This document shows, one piece after another, positions 18,519 to 25,450 of a stretch of DNA of 43,280 nucleotides. A model generated the notes under the pieces. It saw only the letters and a program-made list of their open reading frames with translations, did not search any database and had not been told where the DNA came from. The stretch covers positions 1 through 43,280 of the forward strand of contig JAHJML010000097.1 of NCBI GenBank assembly GCA_018821365.1. The letters run 5' to 3'. The position numbers and the translations under genes are program-made. Source of the DNA: Actinomycetota bacterium (GTDB lineage: Bacteria > Actinomycetota > Acidimicrobiia > Spongiisociales > UBA11373). Position 1 is the stretch's first letter. Every line of letters starts with the position of its first letter.

Positions 18519-19367
18519 ATGGATGCGATCCGCCGCATCGCCAGGCCCGTGCTCCGTTCGCCGTGCGCCGTGATGGCGTTCGAAGGGTGGAACGATGCGT
18601 CCGACGCCGCCTCGGGTGCGGCGACCTTCCTGCTGGGCCAGGTCGATGCGGAGCCGTTCGCCGTCATCGAACCCGAGGACTTCTACGACTTCCAGGCCCA
18701 TCGCCCCCAGGTCGTGATCGACCAGGGCGGCACCCGCCGCCTCACCTGGCCGACGACGGGCGCCTACGCAATCGATCTCACCCCCCAGCCCCGCGATCTG
18801 GTGGTGGTGACGGGTGACGAGCCAAACCACCGTTGGAAGACCTACACCAGGCTGGTGGCCGCTCTGATGGCCGAGTCGGATGTCGAGATGGTGATCACCA
18901 TGGGAGCGTTCATCGGCCAGGTGGCTCACACCCAGCCGGTTCCGATCGTGGCGGTCGCCACCCGCCCCGAACTCCTCGTCGAGCACGACCTCGCCGCTTC
19001 GTCCTATCAGGGCCCGACCGGGATCGTCGGCGTGATGCTGGAAGCGTGCCGGGAAGTCGGCATTCCGGCGGTGAGCCTGTGGGCCGCCACCCCTCACTAC
19101 CTGGCCGCCAATCCGAACCCGATGGCGATGCTGGCCCTGCTGGACCGGACCGCAGCCGTGGCGGGGGTCAACATCGACACCACCGAGTTGGCCGCCGCCG
19201 CCGCCGACTTCCAGGGACGGGTCGATGCCGCCCTCACCCACGACGGGGACTTCGCCGCCTATGTGCACGAACTCGAGGGCGAGTCGGTGGACGAGCCGAT
19301 CGATTCTGCCTATGCGGGCGGCATGCTCGTGTCGGAGATCGAGGACTACCTCCGCGACGGGGATTAG
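18519..19367 (+). CDS. PAC2 family protein
   Basis: This 282-residue soluble protein matches the PAC2 (proteasome-assembly-chaperone-2-like) family common in actinobacteria: VMAFEGWNDASDAASGAATFL at the N-terminus, EDFYDFQAHRPQV, ITMGAFIGQVAHTQPVP, and YQGPTGIVGVML with SLWAATPHYLAANPNPMAMLALL. The C-terminal region contains an acidic helical tail. The function in bacteria is unresolved. It is the first gene in the + direction after the ABC operon. Confidence 0.88.
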   Translation: MDAIRRIARPVLRSPCAVMAFEGWNDASDAASGAATFLLGQVDAEPFAVIEPEDFYDFQAHRPQVVIDQGGTRRLTWPTTGAYAIDLTPQPRDLVVVTGDEPNHRWKTYTRLVAALMAESDVEMVITMGAFIGQVAHTQPVPIVAVATRPELLVEHDLAASSYQGPTGIVGVMLEACREVGIPAVSLWAATPHYLAANPNPMAMLALLDRTAAVAGVNIDTTELAAAAADFQGRVDAALTHDGDFAAYVHELEGESVDEPIDSAYAGGMLVSEIEDYLRDGD

Positions 19368-19488
19368 CCAAACTGGGCGGCCGGGGGTGCCCGCTGCCGC
19401 GGTTGTCGGCCGAATAGGGCATGATGGAGCACGGCATGAACCGAAGCCCCGACCGCGGACCCAATCTCTTCCCGCGGAGCCGACCCTC

Positions 19489-20418
19489 TTGACGGCAACG
19501 ACCGCCGCACCAGGAGCCTCGATCGGTCCGCGACCGCTGGGGGCGTGGACGACCGTCTGGACGCGCGGCGAGGGATGTGAGGAACTCGCCAGGTCCCTGG
19601 CGCATGGGGACCCGGTCCGTATCGAAGGGGACCTCCGGGCGGCGTGCATCGCCGCCAGAGCAGAGGTCCTCGTCACCACCAAGCTCACCTCCTTCGACCT
19701 GCTGCGGACCGTGGTGCCCTACCACGTCGACCTGGCCGGGGCAGGGGCTGTGGTGGCGGCCGTCGGATCAGGTCCCCATTCGGTGCTGGCGGCCCGGGTG
19801 GCGGCCCGGCTCGCCGAGCACCTCGGGGTGGAAGGCTCGTTGATCTCGGTCTCCCCAACCGCCGAGCACGATGCCGGCGCCCACCGAGCACTGGAGCGCA
19901 TCTCGGCCGAGGTGCCCGGCATCCCCTACACGCTCGTGAGGGAACCGAACGCCCGGGCACTGGTCAACGACTTGCCCCCTGATGCGCTGCTGGTGATCGG
20001 GGCACCCGGCGGCTCCTGGCTGCAGCGGCAGTTCTTCGGGCCTGGTCACCAATTGGTGGTGGCGGCCCGGACCGGCGCCGTCGTCGTCCGGGATGCACCG
20101 CTCCGGTGCTTCCACCGGGCTGATGCGCCCGCCGCCCTCGGGGCCGGGTTGCTGGTCGCCGACGCCCTGCTGCTGGCAGTCCATCCGGTGACGGCGGTGG
20201 TCGACGACGGCGCCCTGGTCGGCATCGTTCGCAGCAGCGCATTGGCATCGGCCGCCCCCGGGGACACCGTCGAGTCGATCATGGAGGATGCGGTCTTCCT
20301 GAGCATCGACGACCCCATCGAAGCCGCCGGGGATCTGGCCGACTTCCTGGACGGTGCCCCGATCCCGGTGGTCGACGGCGGCGGGCGCCTGGTCGGGTCG
20401 CTGACCCCGCCCGGCTAG
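19489..20418 (+). CDS. universal-stress-like protein with C-terminal CBS-like region
   Basis: The start is taken as TTG at 19489, since no ATG or GTG fits and GGAG lies 9 nt upstream; this gives 309 residues. Residues about 75-200 look like a Usp/adenine-nucleotide alpha-hydrolase fold: VVAAVGSGPHSVLAARVAARLAEHLGV, then DALLVIGAPGGSWLQRQFFGPG and AVVVRD. The C-terminal 90 residues look like a CBS region (ADALLLAVHPVTAVVDDGALVGIVRSS, then IPVVDGGGRLVGSLT). Both modules can bind adenine nucleotides, which suggests a stress or energy sensor. Family calls are by eye. Confidence 0.7.
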   Translation: MTATTAAPGASIGPRPLGAWTTVWTRGEGCEELARSLAHGDPVRIEGDLRAACIAARAEVLVTTKLTSFDLLRTVVPYHVDLAGAGAVVAAVGSGPHSVLAARVAARLAEHLGVEGSLISVSPTAEHDAGAHRALERISAEVPGIPYTLVREPNARALVNDLPPDALLVIGAPGGSWLQRQFFGPGHQLVVAARTGAVVVRDAPLRCFHRADAPAALGAGLLVADALLLAVHPVTAVVDDGALVGIVRSSALASAAPGDTVESIMEDAVFLSIDDPIEAAGDLADFLDGAPIPVVDGGGRLVGSLTPPG

Positions 20419-20465
20419 CCGGCCGCCCATTTGGCGTCCGTCTGGTCGAACGAGGACGCGCTCGA

Positions 20466-20485
20466 CCCCCTCGAGATCAAGGGGG
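20466..20485. terminator. hairpin CCCCCT-N8-AGGGGG between convergent genes
   Basis: A 6-bp G/C-rich stem with an 8-nt loop sits between the stops of the Usp/CBS gene (+) and the bS22 gene (-). No T-run follows on either strand, so it would be a bidirectional or Rho-assisted terminator at best. A second hairpin, GGCGC-GTACG-GCGCC, follows about 15 nt later. Confidence 0.4.
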
Positions 20486-20520
20486 CGAACGGACTGGGCG
20501 GCGCGTACGGCGCCGGGCGG

Positions 20521-20613
20521 CTACTTCTTCCGCTTGTGGCGGTCGGCGCGAAGACGCTTGCGGTACTTGTGCTTCGACATCTTCTTGCGCCGCTTCTTTA
20601 CGAGTGAACCCAT
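20521..20613 (-). CDS. small ribosomal protein bS22 type (AURKAIP1/COX24 domain)
   Basis: This 30-residue gene is too short for the ORF track. It encodes MGSLVKKRRKKMSKHKYRKR followed by LRADRHKRKK. The pattern MGS-(L/V)-(V/I)-KKRRK-(K/R)-MSK-x-K-(Y/H)-RK is that of mycobacterial bS22, a tiny basic protein of the 30S decoding region, and of the AURKAIP1/COX24 C-terminal domain. It is preceded by AGAGG 4 nt before the ATG. Such proteins are near-universal in Actinomycetota, which supports the host assignment. Confidence 0.93.
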   Translation of the reverse strand: MGSLVKKRRKKMSKHKYRKRLRADRHKRKK

Positions 20614-20673
20614 GGATCCTCTAGTTGCGGGGCGCTAAGCATGGCCGCCCGGGCCTCACTGCGCAACCTCGCC

Positions 20674-20679
20674 TACCCT
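20674..20679 (+). promoter_or_regulatory. -10 box TACCCT, leaderless amidohydrolase gene
   Basis: TACCCT is 8 nt before the ATG at 20688, which supports that start over the longer ORF. Confidence 0.5.
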
Positions 20680-20687
20680 TCATCCGC

Positions 20688-21443
20688 ATGCGACCACTGA
20701 TCGGGATCACCGCCGGACACCGCAGCATCACCTCGGCGGGCGCCGATGAGCGCGCCCATGTCCTCTATGCGGCCTACACCAGGAAGGTGCGGGAGGCCGG
20801 CGGCCTGCCGGTGATACTGACCCCCGTCCCCCAGGAAGACGTTCCCGGCTTGCTCGATCGGATCGACGGCCTGGTCATGACCGGAGGCGGCGATGTCGAC
20901 CCGAATCGATATGGCGGAACCACCCATCCCGCCGTCTACGGGGTCGATGCCGAGCGAGATTCCTTCGAACTGGCACTCGCCGACGAAGCGGCGTTGCGCA
21001 GGCTGCCGATGCTGGCCATTTGCAGGGGCATGCAGGTGGTGAACGTGGCCCGGGGCGGAACCCTCATCGAAGACATCGCCACCCACGACCCCGAGGCGCT
21101 CCCCCATCAGGTGACCGGCGAAGCGGCCTATCAGGGCGTCCAGGTGGTGACGGTCGCCGAAGGGTCCTCCACAGCGGCGGCACTGGGGGCCACCACATTG
21201 CGGGTCAACTCGGTGCACCATCAGGCCGCCCGCGACCTGGCACCCGGCTTCCGGATCACGGCCACCACCTCCGACGGGATGATCGAAGCCTACGAGCCGA
21301 TCGATGCCGCCTGGCCTCTGCTGGCCGTGCAGTGGCACCCGGAGTGGCTGACCGGGGACGACTCCTCGCATCGGCTCTTCGCCACCCTCGTCGCGACCGC
21401 CGGCCGAGCCATGGCATCGGGGACCGCTGGGGCGCTTCCCTAA
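20688..21443 (+). CDS. gamma-glutamyl-gamma-aminobutyrate hydrolase family (class I GATase-like)
   Basis: This 251-residue protein belongs to the PuuD-type peptidase C26 family. It has the oxyanion motif LVMTGGGDVDPNRY, the nucleophile elbow LAICRGMQVVN (Cys nucleophile) and the catalytic His/Glu in VQWHPEW. NSVHHQA is also typical of this family. It would hydrolyse a gamma-glutamyl amide such as gamma-glutamyl-GABA. No polyamine-catabolic genes are adjacent, so the exact substrate is open. Its end overlaps the convergent methyltransferase gene by 4 nt. Confidence 0.9.
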   Translation: MRPLIGITAGHRSITSAGADERAHVLYAAYTRKVREAGGLPVILTPVPQEDVPGLLDRIDGLVMTGGGDVDPNRYGGTTHPAVYGVDAERDSFELALADEAALRRLPMLAICRGMQVVNVARGGTLIEDIATHDPEALPHQVTGEAAYQGVQVVTVAEGSSTAAALGATTLRVNSVHHQAARDLAPGFRITATTSDGMIEAYEPIDAAWPLLAVQWHPEWLTGDDSSHRLFATLVATAGRAMASGTAGALP

Positions 21444-22048
21444 CCGAGCAGGTAGACCCCCATGGAGCCTGATGCCTCCCGGACCGAGGCGATGATGTCC
21501 CGGCCGGAGGCCCCCACCACCGCGGGGACGCCTCCCGATCCGAGGAACTGGCGGTAGTTGCGGTAGTGATCGCCGCCGGCGATCCGTTCGATGGCGGTGG
21601 CGAAGGTCCGGATGACCCGGCCCCTGATGGTGCCGTCGGGCCGGGGGTGGTGGTCGATCACCAGCACCCGGCGGGCGACCCTCGACATCTCGCCGAGCGC
21701 CGACGCCCGATCCGGCGGGGCCATCTCGTGCAGCATCAGCATCCCGATCGCCAGGTCGAAGGCGTCGTCGCCAAACGGAAGACGGGTGGCATCCGCCTCC
21801 CGAAGATCGGCGGCGGGACCGAGACGGAATCGCGCCCTGGCGATCATGTCGGCGTTGAGATCCACCCCGGCGACCTCACACCCGGCGGCGGCATAGAGAG
21901 CCAGGTGGGTACCGGTGCCGCAGCCGACATCGAGCACCCTGGTCCCGGGTTGCGGATCGATCAAGCGAACGCCGGCCTCTCGGAACCCGCGCACCAACGG
22001 CTCCAGGAACGTGTCGTACACACGGGGGAACCAGGCCACGAGAGCCAT
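21440..22048 (-). CDS. class I SAM-dependent methyltransferase
   Basis: This 202-residue protein has the Rossmann methyltransferase motifs: motif I VLDVGCGTGTHLALYA (near residue 40), the acidic end of beta-2 in VAGVDLNADMI, and motif II/IV in READATRLPFGDDAFDLAIGMLMLHEM. It resembles small UbiE/Methyltransf_11 enzymes. The substrate is unknown. It is divergent from a small hypothetical gene and shares a compact promoter region with it. Confidence 0.88.
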   Translation of the reverse strand: MALVAWFPRVYDTFLEPLVRGFREAGVRLIDPQPGTRVLDVGCGTGTHLALYAAAGCEVAGVDLNADMIARARFRLGPAADLREADATRLPFGDDAFDLAIGMLMLHEMAPPDRASALGEMSRVARRVLVIDHHPRPDGTIRGRVIRTFATAIERIAGGDHYRNYRQFLGSGGVPAVVGASGRDIIASVREASGSMGVYLLG

Positions 22049-22056
22049 TCTGGCGC

Positions 22057-22066
22057 GGCGTAGCCT
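22057..22066. promoter_or_regulatory. overlapping divergent -10 boxes
   Basis: On the + strand TAGCCT (22061-22066) precedes the ATG at 22078. On the - strand TACGCC (22057-22062) lies 8 nt before the methyltransferase ATG at 22048. The two share bases, so the promoters would compete. The minus-strand box lacks the usual final T. Confidence 0.3.
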
Positions 22067-22077
22067 TGGCGAAGGTC

Positions 22078-22575
22078 ATGGCGAAGAAAAAGCCCCGGGA
22101 TCTCAGGTACCGGCCGGTCTATGCCGTGGCGCTCGACCCATCCGGAACCTGGCGGGTCACCGGATGCCGGGGGCGGAGAGGACGGGGCGGCTTCGCCGAT
22201 CGGGCCGATGCCGTCGCCCATGCCGAGCACCTCGCTTCCGGCCATGTGGTCGCCCAGGTCCAGGTGTTCGACGCCGACGGGAGCCTGGTGTCGGACCGGG
22301 CCTTGTTCGATCCGGAGATGCGGCAGGCTGCCGAGGCGTTCCTCGAGGCCTACCTGGCCCCGTTCCGGGACATCGCCTACACCTCGAACCTCCTGGAAGG
22401 GTGGGAGTACGCCGAGAACCTCGACCTGCGGATCGGAGACGATGTCGTGCGCCTCAGCCTGAGCGCCCACGAGGGCCAGATGTACGACGAGATCCATGTC
22501 AGCGGATCGATCTGGGACGAGTTCTTCGGACCCAAGATCGCTGAGGACGCCTTCGTCCTGTGGCCGGGCGAGTGA
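22078..22575 (+). CDS. conserved-looking small protein of unknown function
   Basis: The ATG at 22078 gives 165 residues with a basic start (AKKKPRDLRYRPVYAVAL). It continues as alternating strands and helices: DRADAVAHAEHLASGHVVAQVQVF in the N-terminal half, then EAFLEAYLAPFRDIAYTS and a C-terminal WDEFFGPKIAEDAFVLWPG. It has no signal peptide and no recognised motif. A TTG at 22066 would add four residues. Codon use is like its neighbours. Confidence 0.65.
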   Translation: MAKKKPRDLRYRPVYAVALDPSGTWRVTGCRGRRGRGGFADRADAVAHAEHLASGHVVAQVQVFDADGSLVSDRALFDPEMRQAAEAFLEAYLAPFRDIAYTSNLLEGWEYAENLDLRIGDDVVRLSLSAHEGQMYDEIHVSGSIWDEFFGPKIAEDAFVLWPGE

Positions 22576-22627
22576 GGTGGGGCTGGCTCAGGGTGTGCGA
22601 GGGTCAGTTCTCCCACGGCCTGGCCGC

Positions 22628-23326
22628 CTACGGTGTCTCCCGGAACGAGTCGAGCATCGTCTCGAAATGCTCTTCGAGTGGGCCGACGTCCATCGCAACG
22701 AGAGTGATGACCCACTGCGTCGAGTCCGTCAAGAGCCTCACAGTGATGCCCTCGTTTCTGGTGTTTGGCAGTCCGCAGTACACGATTACCGCCTCGCCTG
22801 CTGGAAACGTCCGAATCTCGGACTCGATGTCCTTTGCGTCCCAGAAGTCCTTGACCTGCTGAACCGTTACGGACTCCACCTCCGTCACGGTCAGGCCCGG
22901 TAGTGGCAACTCAATGATGCTGATGTTGTCAATGGAGCCTGGCTGTGCGTTGGTGTTGATGTTGCCAAAGGAGCCGGGGTGTGCGCTGAGTTCATCGAAG
23001 GCAAAGAGCCTGGCGCCCTGATCAAACATGGCGATCACCCACTGCTCAAGCGCTTCCGAATGCTCACCGGTGCCCTCCAGCATCGATCCGAAATCCGCAT
23101 CCGAATGTGTCAAGACACTCCACTTCGAGGGCAGAAGCATCTCGAAGCCATCACCCTCGTACTGCTCTAGAAAGGCCGATTGTGATGAACCGACAACCGG
23201 CGCAGACGAGGGGTTCGTCGGCGCACTCGTTGTCGCCACACTCGAACCCTCACCCGAACAGCCTGAAGCCATGAGGAGTGCCACCGTGACAACCAGGGGC
23301 CCTCGCCAGCGGAGTTTCGTAATCAC
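22628..23326 (-). CDS. lipoprotein of unknown function
   Basis: The GTG at 23326 gives 232 residues with a lipoprotein signal (lipobox MASGC) and a Ser/Thr-rich linker. The mature part contains DGFEMLLPSKWSVLTHSD, the kind of strand-turn-strand seen in PsbP-like or LpqN/LpqT-type extracytoplasmic lipoproteins, then EVESVTVQQVKDFWDAKD and a C-terminal helix EEHFETMLDSF. The resemblance to those families is a suggestion only. A -10 box 6 nt upstream supports the GTG. Base composition is less GC-rich than its neighbours. Confidence 0.75.
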   Translation of the reverse strand: MITKLRWRGPLVVTVALLMASGCSGEGSSVATTSAPTNPSSAPVVGSSQSAFLEQYEGDGFEMLLPSKWSVLTHSDADFGSMLEGTGEHSEALEQWVIAMFDQGARLFAFDELSAHPGSFGNINTNAQPGSIDNISIIELPLPGLTVTEVESVTVQQVKDFWDAKDIESEIRTFPAGEAVIVYCGLPNTRNEGITVRLLTDSTQWVITLVAMDVGPLEEHFETMLDSFRETP

Positions 23327-23332
23327 AAAGTC

Positions 23333-23338
23333 AACCTA
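23333..23338 (-). promoter_or_regulatory. -10 box TAGGTT, leaderless lipoprotein gene
   Basis: On the minus strand TAGGTT is exactly 6 nt before the GTG at 23326. Confidence 0.5.
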
Positions 23339-23378
23339 CCAGCCACGCAACCCCCGCCATCATCCCCCCAAAGAGGGG

Positions 23379-23403
23379 TGACCTTTATCAACAGCACCCC
23401 AGG
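23379..23403 (+). repeat. 25-bp boundary repeat, copy 1
   Basis: Begins TGAC and ends CACCCCAGG; 18 of 25 positions match copy 4. It lies upstream of the first RHH/MazF pair. Confidence 0.45.
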
Positions 23404-23490
23404 CTCCGAGTGGCTCATCTGACGGGTTGCCGATGCAGCGGGTCTCCCGGCGATGTCCACCGGCCGCTTCACAGACGCATCCCCTGGCGG

Positions 23491-23504
23491 TATGCTGTTT
23501 GCAT
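23491..23504 (+). promoter_or_regulatory. leaderless promoter TATGCT with inverted repeat ATGC-N5-GCAT
   Basis: TATGCT (23491-23496) is 6 nt before the ATG at 23503. The inverted repeat ATGC-TGTTT-GCAT covers the box and the start codon, a good place for autorepression by the RHH antitoxin. Confidence 0.45.
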
Positions 23505-23751
23505 GACACAACTCGTGACACGCATCGACGCCGAGCTTGTCCGGAATATCGACCGCCTGATCGCCGACGGAATCGCCGAGTCACGTTCCGATGCGGTCCG
23601 CAAGGGCCTCCGTGCATTGATCGAGCAGACTCGCCGTCGCACCACCGCCGAGGCGATCATCGCCGGGTACACCAGCCGTCCACAGACCGACGAAGAGGTC
23701 TCCTGGGCCGACGAGGCGACGCTGCGGATGATCGCCGAGGAGCCATGGTGA
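23503..23751 (+). CDS. ribbon-helix-helix antitoxin (pair 1)
   Basis: This 82-residue protein begins MTQLVTRIDAELVRNIDRLI, the beta strand and first helix of an RHH DNA-binding domain. It continues with ESRSDAVRKGLRALIE, the second helix pair. The C-terminal acidic tail (DEEVSWADEATLRMIAEEPW) is the toxin-binding part. It precedes a MazF-like toxin gene with a 7-nt overlap. In such pairs the antitoxin neutralises the toxin and represses the shared promoter. The start is fixed by the -10 box 6 nt upstream. Confidence 0.88.
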   Translation: MTQLVTRIDAELVRNIDRLIADGIAESRSDAVRKGLRALIEQTRRRTTAEAIIAGYTSRPQTDEEVSWADEATLRMIAEEPW

Positions 23752-24056
23752 CACCCCGCCAGGGAGAGATCTGGTGGGCCGAGGCTGAGGACAAGCGGCG
23801 GCCCGTGCTCGTGGTGACCAGGTCGGAGGCGGTTCCCGTTCTCAAGTGGATACTGGTTGCGCCGCTCACCCGCACGGTTCGCGGCATCCCCACCGAGATC
23901 TCACTCGATCAGGACCATGGTCTCGACGCTCCGTGCGCGGCGTCATTCGACAATCTCCAGCCGATCCGACGAACCTTCCTGACCTCGCGAGTCGGCACGC
24001 TGCCGCTTGCCCGACAGCAGATCTGCCGAACCCTCGCCGCCATGGCCGACTGCTGA
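23745..24056 (+). CDS. MazF/PemK-family toxin (pair 1)
   Basis: This 103-residue protein has the MazF fold markers: RQGEIWWAEAEDKRRPVLVVTRSEAV at the N-terminus, VAPLTRTVRGIPTEISLD in the central strands and CAASFDNLQPIRRTFLT at the active face. MazF toxins are sequence-specific endoribonucleases. The RRPVLVVTR Arg and the S/T of VAPLTRT are at the positions of the catalytic pair. It overlaps its antitoxin by 7 nt. Confidence 0.9.
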   Translation: MVTPRQGEIWWAEAEDKRRPVLVVTRSEAVPVLKWILVAPLTRTVRGIPTEISLDQDHGLDAPCAASFDNLQPIRRTFLTSRVGTLPLARQQICRTLAAMADC

Positions 24057-24110
24057 CCGTCCTGCTCGGTACACACCAACAGCAGTTCCTCGGTGTCGAA
24101 CCCGGATGAG

Positions 24111-24135
24111 TGACATTGCGGCGCGTCACCCCAGG
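24111..24135 (+). repeat. 25-bp boundary repeat, copy 2
   Basis: Begins TGACATTGCG and ends GTCACCCCAGG, with a flanking GTGAC/GTCAC inverted repeat. It lies between pair 1 and the membrane-protein gene. Confidence 0.55.
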
Positions 24136-24155
24136 ATGGCAGACTGTCCATTGGG

Positions 24156-24161
24156 TACTAT
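24156..24161 (+). promoter_or_regulatory. -10 box TACTAT, leaderless membrane-protein gene
   Basis: TACTAT is exactly 6 nt before the GTG at 24168, which supports that start. Confidence 0.5.
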
Positions 24162-24167
24162 CCGGGT

Positions 24168-24728
24168 GTGTCGCGTGATCCCTGCGAACTGAGACCGTGC
24201 GAGAAGGACGGTTGGCTCACGCGGGGTATCGCTGGCGCATCTCAATGGTGGTACTGCCGCCTCTCCTGGAGTCGGGGTCGGGGGGAATCCTGGGTCGTCG
24301 GTTGGGTCGTCGGCACCATCGTTCTTGGCTTGGTGGCCTCCAGGTGGAGCTCCGGATGGCTCTTCATCGCGATGGCTGTTCCGATCGGGTATCGCACCGT
24401 CGACCTGTTTGCCTTCCACGCCCGCCTCCTGACCTTGCCCGGCGCACCACGTGGAATCAGGCCTCGGCGGACTCTTGTCCTCGAAGCTGTGAGTCTCGTC
24501 CAAGTGATCGCAAGTGTTGCTTTTGTGGATGCGTGGCGAAACGGCGCCCCTTGGCACCACGGGTTCGAGCACGGCGCCAGGATCGTGCTTTTTCAGGGTG
24601 GCATACCCACCACGGAGCCACTCACGCGGTGGCTAGTGAACGGTGCGGGCGTGGTCTTGTCGCTGATGATCCTTACCTGTGTGATCTCCACGGCAGCATC
24701 GCGTGTCTTCCCCGGCGATGGTGAATAA
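24168..24728 (+). CDS. small membrane protein of unknown function in TA island
   Basis: The GTG at 24168 gives 186 residues. After a Cys-containing polar start there are about four hydrophobic stretches: WVVGWVVGTIVLGLVA, WLFIAMAVPIGYRTVDLF, LEAVSLVQVIASVAFVDAW and NGAGVVLSLMILTCVIS. No family is recognised. It lies between two toxin-antitoxin pairs, in the same direction, with its own promoter and a boundary repeat on each side. It could be a cargo gene of the same cassette-like row. GC content is lower than in the flanking genome. Confidence 0.6.
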   Translation: MSRDPCELRPCEKDGWLTRGIAGASQWWYCRLSWSRGRGESWVVGWVVGTIVLGLVASRWSSGWLFIAMAVPIGYRTVDLFAFHARLLTLPGAPRGIRPRRTLVLEAVSLVQVIASVAFVDAWRNGAPWHHGFEHGARIVLFQGGIPTTEPLTRWLVNGAGVVLSLMILTCVISTAASRVFPGDGE

Positions 24729-24763
24729 CCGCATCTCGTACCCATTCCATGTCGATTGAGGTA

Positions 24764-24788
24764 TGTGCTTAAGAATCGCCACCCCAGG
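24764..24788 (+). repeat. 25-bp boundary repeat, copy 3
   Basis: Begins TGTGCTTAAG and ends CACCCCAGG; 18 of 25 positions match copy 4. It lies between the membrane-protein gene and pair 2. Confidence 0.45.
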
Positions 24789-24815
24789 GTTGTCGGATCA
24801 CAGGGTTCTCCCGTA

Positions 24816-24846
24816 TGACATATCGTGATACGATTCCATCATGTCA
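24816..24846 (+). promoter_or_regulatory. leaderless promoter TACGAT within nested inverted repeats
   Basis: TACGAT (24829-24834) is 6 nt before the ATG at 24841. The inverted repeat ATCGT-GAT-ACGAT (24822-24834) covers the box, and a wider pair TGACAT (24816-24821) and ATGTCA (24841-24846) flanks it. This is a likely operator for the RHH protein of pair 2. Confidence 0.5.
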
Positions 24847-25080
24847 CAGGCGATATCCGTTCGACTGAACGACGAAGCCCTGCGAGCCCTCAATCGACTC
24901 GAGGCGACCGGCGTGAGTAGATCTGAGGCCATCAGGGTCGCACTGATCCAGGCTGCCAGACAGCTCCAGGGCCGGGAGGCCTTGATGGAGGAAGTCGCCG
25001 CGTTGGAGGCAGACGAGGCCGACCGAGCCGAGATGCTCGCCGTCGCAGAACTCATGGAGCAACTGCGTGCAGCGGGGTGA
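24841..25080 (+). CDS. ribbon-helix-helix antitoxin (pair 2)
   Basis: This 79-residue protein begins MSQAISVRLNDEALRALNRL and continues GVSRSEAIRVALIQAARQL, a clear CopG/RHH domain. The acidic helical tail (EEVAALEADEADRAEMLAVAELMEQLR) would wrap the toxin. It overlaps the toxin gene by 14 nt. The promoter and operator lie immediately upstream. Confidence 0.88.
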   Translation: MSQAISVRLNDEALRALNRLEATGVSRSEAIRVALIQAARQLQGREALMEEVAALEADEADRAEMLAVAELMEQLRAAG

Positions 25081-25384
25081 CATCCTCGCCTTGAGGCTGC
25101 CGAAAGGTGTCGGGCACGAGCAGCACGGGCGGCGGTTCGGGGTGGTCGTCCAAGCCAATGCTCTCCTGCCGCGGTCGGTAGTACTCATTGCTCCGACCTC
25201 GCAAAGCGCCCGGGCAGCGTCCTTCAGGCCGGAGATCAAGATCGATGGTGAGCGCACCCGGGTGCTCGTCGAACAGGTCGGGGCGGTGGACGTCCAGCGC
25301 CTCGGGGATCTGGTCGGCAGGCTCGATCCCGAGGAGCAATGGGGTGTGGACACCGCCCTCCTCACCGTCCTCGGTCTCGACTGA
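25067..25384 (+). CDS. MazF/PemK-family toxin (pair 2)
   Basis: The GTG at 25067 inside the antitoxin gene gives a 105-residue MazF-like protein: MQRGDILALRLPKGVGHEQHGRR, then FGVVVQANALLPRSVVLIAPTSQSARAASFRPEI and a C-terminal VEQVGAVDVQRLGDLVGRLDPEE. The last part is the usual MazF end that contacts the antitoxin. It differs strongly from the pair 1 toxin, so the two pairs were acquired separately rather than by local duplication. Confidence 0.87.
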   Translation: MQRGDILALRLPKGVGHEQHGRRFGVVVQANALLPRSVVLIAPTSQSARAASFRPEIKIDGERTRVLVEQVGAVDVQRLGDLVGRLDPEEQWGVDTALLTVLGLD

Positions 25385-25401
25385 CCCGACCTCGGGAGGG
25401 A

Positions 25402-25426
25402 TGACATTGCGAATCATCACCCCAGG
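25402..25426 (+). repeat. 25-bp boundary repeat, copy 4
   Basis: Begins TGACATTGCG and ends ATCACCCCAGG. The end extends into the hairpin TCACCC-CA-GGGTGA. It lies just after the pair 2 toxin. Confidence 0.55.
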
Positions 25427-25450
25427 GTGACGCTTCTCACCCGGCGACCC

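Noticed and set aside
17802-19688. 628-aa minus ORF
   Set aside because: It is a shadow opposite the PAC2 gene and in the wrong frame of the binding-protein gene.
23379-25426. Boundary repeats as classical integron attC sites
   Set aside because: No GTTRRRY/RYYYAAC core pair could be found at the right places, and no integrase gene is in the window. The cassette idea is kept only as an analogy.
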